A stretch of 9,355 bases of DNA from DATJBC01 sp035515515 (GTDB lineage Bacteria > Actinomycetota > Acidimicrobiia > Acidimicrobiales > UBA8190), in contig DATJBC010000242.1 of the NCBI GenBank assembly GCA_035515515.1, positions 1-9,355 of the forward strand, written 5' to 3'. Each line of letters starts with the position of its first letter. Positions within the stretch are counted from its first letter, which is position 1. Made by a program: the position numbers and the translations under genes. Positions 5,836 to 9,355 of the stretch are shown here, piece after piece. The notes under the pieces were generated by a model. It did no database searches, was not told where the DNA came from, and saw nothing but the letters and a program-made list of their open reading frames with translations.

Positions 5836-8800
5836 TCAGGGCGCTCCCATGCCCACCACGGGCTTCACCAGGCGGATGCCACCGGTGGATCCGAAGAAGC
5901 CGCCGTAGCGGCCCCCGTAGGCGAAGACCCCCCCGTCGGAGGCCACCAGCCAGTACCCGTGGCCGTCGGGGGTGGGCGCCATGCCCACGATGGCCCGGGC
6001 CAGGCGGATGCCGCCGGTGGAGCCGTCGAAGGGGGCGTCGCCGTAGGCGAAGATGCCGCCGTCGGAGGCCACCAGCCAGTAGCCGGCCCCGTCGGGGGTG
6101 GCAGCCATGCCCACCACGGGCTTGTTCAGGCGGATGCCGCCCGTCGATCCCAGGAAGCGGGCGTCGCCGAAGGAGAAGATGCCGCCGTCGGAGGCCACCT
6201 CCCAGTAGCCGCGCCCGTCGGGGGTGGGCGTCATGCCCACGATGGGCTGGTTGAGGCGCTGGCCGCCCATGGAGCCGAAGAACCCGGCGTCGCCGTAGGC
6301 GAAGATGCCGCCGTCGGAGGCCACCAGCCAGTAGCCGCGCCCGTCGGGGGTGGGCGCCATGGCCACCACGGGCTTGACGAGGCGGATGCCCCCCGTCGAT
6401 CCCAGGAAGCGGGCGTCGCCGAAGGAGAAGATCCCGCCGTCGGAGGCCACCTCCCAGTAGCCCTGGCCCGAGGCCGTGGGCGCCATCCCCACGATGGGCT
6501 GGTTGAGGCGGTGGCCCCCCATCGACCCGTGGAAGCCCACCTGCCCGAAGGAGAAGATGCCGCCGTCGGAGGCCACCAGCCAGTAGCCGCGCGCCCCCAC
6601 GTACTGGAAGGGCAGGCTGCCGTCGTAGCCGAGGACGTCGGCCCCCGACGCCACGAACACGTCGGCGTCGTCCCAGCCGCCCGTGGGCGAGGGCGGGGCC
6701 ACCACCGTCACCGACGACGACGAGCGCGCCAGGACCGTCGCCGCGTTCCCGGGGCCGAAGGACACCCCCGTGACCCCGGCCAGGTTCGAGCCCGACACCG
6801 TGACCACCGTGCCCCCGCCGGCGGGCCCCGACCCCGCCGACAGCGCCGTGGCCGTGGGGCACACCGGCCCGGGCGGGGCGCGCAGGGCGCCCACCAGCGT
6901 GCCGGCGTCGGGGGTGCCCAGCCCGCTGGCCATGTCGTAGCCCCCCGTGGCCGGGTAGTACGGGCCCGACGGGGTGGCCGGCGGGTCGCTCGGGGCCGAG
7001 CCGGCGGGCTCGTTGTCGCCCACGGTGACGTCGTTGAAGGAGCCGCCGCCCTGGCACCCCGCCTCGTAGAGGGCGGGGTCCATGAAGCCCACCGTCGAGG
7101 GCTGGCCCTGGTCGGCGAGGGCGGCCAACGCCCCCCACAGCGGGGCCGCCATGGAGGTCCCGCCGATCTTCACCCACTGGCCGTCGAAGGCCACCGCGAA
7201 CCCGGTGGCCGGGTCGGCGTCGGCGGCCACGTCGGGGACCTCGCGGCACGACCCGGCGCCGCCGGCGGCGATGGGACAGGGGTTGGCCCCGGTGAAGGCG
7301 TCACGGGCCTTGGTGTAGGGGCTCTGCACCCCGGGGCCGAGCTGCCAGGACGGCATGACCCACGACGTGGAGACGCCGCCGCCGCCCGTGCCGGCGAAGA
7401 CGCCGTGGTTCCACGGCGTCTCGCTGGGCGCGGGGCCCAGGGCCTCGAGGGTGGTACCGCCCACGCCGGTCACCCAGGGCTCGCTGGCGGGGTCGTCCAC
7501 CTGCAGGCTGGTGTCGCGCGAGCTGGGGAAGACGAAGCAGTCCTCGGACCCGGCGTCGCCCGCCGCCGCCGTGACGGTCTTGCCGCCCGCCACCGCCTCC
7601 TGGAAGATGGCCGACTCGGCGTCGAGCACCGCCGGCGGCGTCTGGGGCTCGCACTGGCCCCAGCTCGTGGTGATGACGTCGAGCGAGCCGTCCTGCGCCA
7701 TGGCGTCGTAGGTGTCCACCGGGCCCGCCCCGCCGTTGGGCCCCACGTAGACCTTCACGCTCGCCTGCGGGGCCATCCCGATGACCATCTCCGTGTCGAG
7801 GGCCGCCTCGCCCTGTTGCGGGCCGCTGTGCACCGAGGCGAAGTCGACGCTCACCCCCGTGGGCACCGTGGTGATGGCCGGCGAGTAGCAGTCCTCGAAC
7901 ATGGTGATGTCGGCGCTCGAGTAGGGCTCGAGCTCGTAGACGCCCACCGTGGTGCCGGCACCCTCCTCGTCGGCGTAGACGTCCGAGAACGAGTACGCCT
8001 GGGCCAGCTGGTCGGCGGTGAGGGCGCCGTTGCTGCGGGAGCTGCCGTCGATGGAGGCGTCGCAGCCCGCGCTGGCCACCGGCCCGGCGACGTGCGCCGG
8101 CACGGCGTGGGGCGCGGCGGCCGTCCGGGGCGCGGCGGCGGGGCCGGCGGGCGCGGCGTCCCGCGCGCCGGGCCCGCCCGTGGGCCAGGCCAGCTCCGGC
8201 ACCGGCAGGGTCACGTCGTCCAGCCCCACCACGCCGTAGAGGTCGTCGGCCAGCGCCCCCGGGACGAGGGGGGCCTCGGTGGGGGCCCGGGCCACGCGCC
8301 CGGTGGGCAGCCGGTACTGCTCCAGGCCCACGTCGAAGGCCCGGCTCATCTGGTCGGCCGTCCCCGTGACCGGCACGAGCAGCCCGTCGGGGGAGGTGGC
8401 CCCCACCGCCAGCCCCCGCCCGGCCAGCCAGCTGCGCACCGACGCCGTCACCGAGGGGGCCGGCCCGAAGGCGGCGGCGAAGTCCCCGGGGGCGAGGTAG
8501 TGGCGAAAGCGCGCGCTCCCCGGGGTCGACACGGCGGCGTCGAAGGCCTCCAGGGCGGCCGGATCGCGCGGCTTGAGGACGACGTCCACCCGCATGCCGG
8601 TGCCGCCCGGCACCGACCGCAGCGCCGTGCTGTGGCGCGGCAGGCGGGGCGCGCTCGGGGCGTCGCGCACCCAGGCGCGCGTCCCCCGGGCGCCGGCGGC
8701 GGGCGTCGAGGCGCTCGCCATGCCCACGGCCGCGCCGGCCGCCCCCAGGCCCGCCAGCGCGGCCAGGACGGCCCGCAGCCGTCGGGCGCGGCGTCTGCGG

Positions 8801-8880
8801 GTCCCCGCCGGCCGCGCCCGGCGCGGGCGGCGGTGGCGGGGCGGGCCGTGGCGCATCACCCGGGCGCCCCGGCGAGGCAC
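5836..8880 (-). CDS. Secreted sedolisin-type (S53) peptidase with TIG domain and six 42-residue repeats
   Basis: This 1014-residue exported serine-carboxyl peptidase resembles kumamolisin, whose family is usually active at acid pH. An Arg-rich n-region and hydrophobic core (about 37-53) end at a likely ASA cleavage site (55-57). A Pro-kumamolisin activation propeptide (about 84-225) and an Ala/Pro-rich linker (231-272) follow. The catalytic domain (about 280-668) has Glu358 and Asp362 (GEAALD), oxyanion Asp442 (AAGDAGS) and Ser576 (GGTSMAAP); Asp617 (FNDVTVGD) and Asp649 (GGYDMASGLGTPD) fit the calcium site. Eight cysteines lie after the propeptide, none before. A TIG/IPT-like domain (about 675-760) leads to six repeats (765-1014). 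The start is uncertain: GTG 8880 lies 16 bases after the rarA stop, and ATG 8856 (residue 9) is equally plausible; neither has a clear ribosome site. A Tat signal is not convincing (RRLRAVL lacks the hydrophobic residues). Likely roles are extracellular protein breakdown or surface processing; the substrate is unknown. Confidence 0.93.
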   Translation of the reverse strand: MPRRGARVMRHGPPRHRRPRRARPAGTRRRRARRLRAVLAALAGLGAAGAAVGMASASTPAAGARGTRAWVRDAPSAPRLPRHSTALRSVPGGTGMRVDVVLKPRDPAALEAFDAAVSTPGSARFRHYLAPGDFAAAFGPAPSVTASVRSWLAGRGLAVGATSPDGLLVPVTGTADQMSRAFDVGLEQYRLPTGRVARAPTEAPLVPGALADDLYGVVGLDDVTLPVPELAWPTGGPGARDAAPAGPAAAPRTAAAPHAVPAHVAGPVASAGCDASIDGSSRSNGALTADQLAQAYSFSDVYADEEGAGTTVGVYELEPYSSADITMFEDCYSPAITTVPTGVSVDFASVHSGPQQGEAALDTEMVIGMAPQASVKVYVGPNGGAGPVDTYDAMAQDGSLDVITTSWGQCEPQTPPAVLDAESAIFQEAVAGGKTVTAAAGDAGSEDCFVFPSSRDTSLQVDDPASEPWVTGVGGTTLEALGPAPSETPWNHGVFAGTGGGGVSTSWVMPSWQLGPGVQSPYTKARDAFTGANPCPIAAGGAGSCREVPDVAADADPATGFAVAFDGQWVKIGGTSMAAPLWGALAALADQGQPSTVGFMDPALYEAGCQGGGSFNDVTVGDNEPAGSAPSDPPATPSGPYYPATGGYDMASGLGTPDAGTLVGALRAPPGPVCPTATALSAGSGPAGGGTVVTVSGSNLAGVTGVSFGPGNAATVLARSSSSVTVVAPPSPTGGWDDADVFVASGADVLGYDGSLPFQYVGARGYWLVASDGGIFSFGQVGFHGSMGGHRLNQPIVGMAPTASGQGYWEVASDGGIFSFGDARFLGSTGGIRLVKPVVAMAPTPDGRGYWLVASDGGIFAYGDAGFFGSMGGQRLNQPIVGMTPTPDGRGYWEVASDGGIFSFGDARFLGSTGGIRLNKPVVGMAATPDGAGYWLVASDGGIFAYGDAPFDGSTGGIRLARAIVGMAPTPDGHGYWLVASDGGVFAYGGRYGGFFGSTGGIRLVKPVVGMGAP
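5839..6588 (-). repeat. Six tandem 126-bp coding repeats (42 residues each)
   Basis: The repeats start at Gly765, 807, 849, 891, 933 and 975 of the peptidase, an exact 42-residue period. Each begins GYW(L/E)VASDGG(I/V)F, followed by an (S/A)(F/Y)G step, GS(T/M)GG.RL, a (V/I)V(G/A)M turn and, except in the last, a Pro/Gly-rich link such as PTPDG. DNA blocks are 6588-6463, 6462-6337, 6336-6211, 6210-6085, 6084-5959 and 5958-5839. The last has a 2-residue insertion (GGRYGG) and ends at GMGAP. Odd copies carry IVGM and even copies VV(G/A)M, so the array reads as three AB dimers. I associate these repeats with secreted acidimicrobial proteins; their function is not established. Confidence 0.95.
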
Positions 8881-8896
8881 GCGGACGTCGTGGTGC

Positions 8897-9355
8897 TCAC
8901 GAGTGTCGGTCTTCTCCGTGTCCTTGGTGGGCGGGGCCGTCGCCGGGGGAGGTGCCGTCGCGGGGGTGGCGCCGGCGACGGAGGCCCTCCGCCAGGGCGG
9001 GCTCGGCCCCGTGGTCGCTGGGCTCGTAGTAGACGTGGTCGGCGATCTGCGCAGGACGGTACTCCTGTTCCACCCACCCGCGGGGGTCGTCGTGGGGGTA
9101 CACGTAGCCCTCGCCGTGGCCGATGCCCTTGGCCCCCCAGTAGCTGGCGTCGCGCAGGTGGGTGGGGACGTCGGCCCGGGGCCCCTCCCGGGCGTCGGCC
9201 CGGGCCCGCCCCAGCGCGGCGGTGACGGCGTTGGACTTGGGGGCGCAGGCCAGGTAGACGACCGCCTCGGCCAGGTTGAGCTGGGCCTCGGGCAACCCCA
9301 CGAACTCCACCGCCCGGGCCGCCGCGTCCGCCACCACGAGAGCCAACGGGTCGGC
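8897..9355 (-). CDS. rarA: Replication-associated recombination protein A (RarA/MgsA), C-terminal part
   Basis: RarA is a clamp-loader-like AAA+ ATPase that acts at stalled replication forks. Only the last 152 residues are visible; the Walker motifs lie beyond the right edge. The visible part carries the family's C-terminal signature: VEFVGLPEAQLNLAEAVVYL, then APKSNAV, LRDASYWGAKGIGHGEGY and YPHDDPRGWVEQEYRP, in the expected order. This is the tetramerisation and MgsA C-terminal domain. After the usual end of the fold (YYEPSDHGAEPALAEGL) comes an extra, polar tail of about 27 residues rich in Arg, Gly, Asp and His. Its last codons (CAA, GGA, GGA, GAA, CGA) end in A, unlike the G/C-ending codons elsewhere. 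The peptidase start follows 16 bases after the stop. Confidence 0.92.
   Translation of the reverse strand, partial: ADPLALVVADAAARAVEFVGLPEAQLNLAEAVVYLACAPKSNAVTAALGRARADAREGPRADVPTHLRDASYWGAKGIGHGEGYVYPHDDPRGWVEQEYRPAQIADHVYYEPSDHGAEPALAEGLRRRRHPRDGTSPGDGPAHQGHGEDRHS

Noticed and set aside
5839..6588. Regular direct repeats suggesting a CRISPR or other non-coding array
   Set aside because: The 126-bp units are contiguous, without unique spacers, and remain in frame as 42-residue protein repeats.
5768..7249. 493-codon minus-strand frame in another phase over the repeat region
   Set aside because: It is a shifted reading of the tandem repeats, giving Arg/Gly/His low complexity, while the peptidase frame has intact catalytic motifs and regular repeats.
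8800..8880. Tat signal peptide on the peptidase because of its many paired arginines
   Set aside because: The RRLRAVL stretch lacks the hydrophobic residues expected after RRx; the arginines run through the whole n-region. Sec export is at least as likely.
5756..8896. Mobile element carrying the peptidase
   Set aside because: No transposase, integrase, terminal repeats, tRNA or att-like duplication is seen at either border, and base composition matches the neighbours.
5959..9225. 1088-codon open frame on the plus strand opposite the peptidase and rarA
   Set aside because: It is antisense to well-supported genes. Frames this long arise because stop codons are scarce in very GC-rich DNA; its product is His/Gly/Arg/Val-rich low complexity with no recognisable domain.

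Overview
This window is very GC-rich (clearly above 70%) and every gene lies on the minus strand, so transcription runs from right to left. The gene order (rarA, then alaS, ruvX, mltG, aroE) is a classic actinobacterial block; as I recall, Mycobacterium tuberculosis has the same order around Rv2559c to Rv2552c. The C-terminal repeats of the secreted peptidase begin GYWLVASDGGIF, a repeat type I associate with Acidimicrobiia. I therefore infer an acidimicrobial member of Actinomycetota. The class is inference; the phylum is well supported.

Layout in transcription order: (1) the last third of rarA, a replication-fork AAA+ ATPase, enters from the right edge (9355-8897). (2) A secreted sedolisin-type (S53) serine-carboxyl peptidase follows (8880-5836). 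It has a signal peptide, an activation propeptide, a catalytic domain with all expected active-site residues, a TIG/IPT-like domain and six C-terminal repeats with an exact 42-residue period. (3) A DUF948 membrane protein (5755-5240) and a small membrane-anchored protein (5229-4969) form a tight pair. (4) After a 111-base gap with a promoter-like motif and strong dyads comes a compact group: alaS (4857-2293), ruvX (2281-1850), mltG (1857-634) and aroE (631 to the left edge, 3' end missing). Spacings in this group run from an 8-base overlap to 11 bases, which indicates one operon.

The operon genes serve different core functions: alanyl-tRNA charging and editing, a RuvX/YqgF RNase H-fold nuclease, a peptidoglycan lytic transglycosylase and the shikimate pathway. 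Their linkage is a conserved actinobacterial arrangement and not one pathway. The peptidase is the accessory element, set between rarA and the DUF948 pair.

I found no RNA genes, CRISPR array, insertion sequence, toxin-antitoxin or defence system. The most interesting signals are the peptidase's repeat domain, which looks like (AB)3 built from a 252-bp dimer and could form a six-bladed propeller, and two matching TAGGAT motifs placed so that alaS, and perhaps the DUF948 gene, would be transcribed without a leader.
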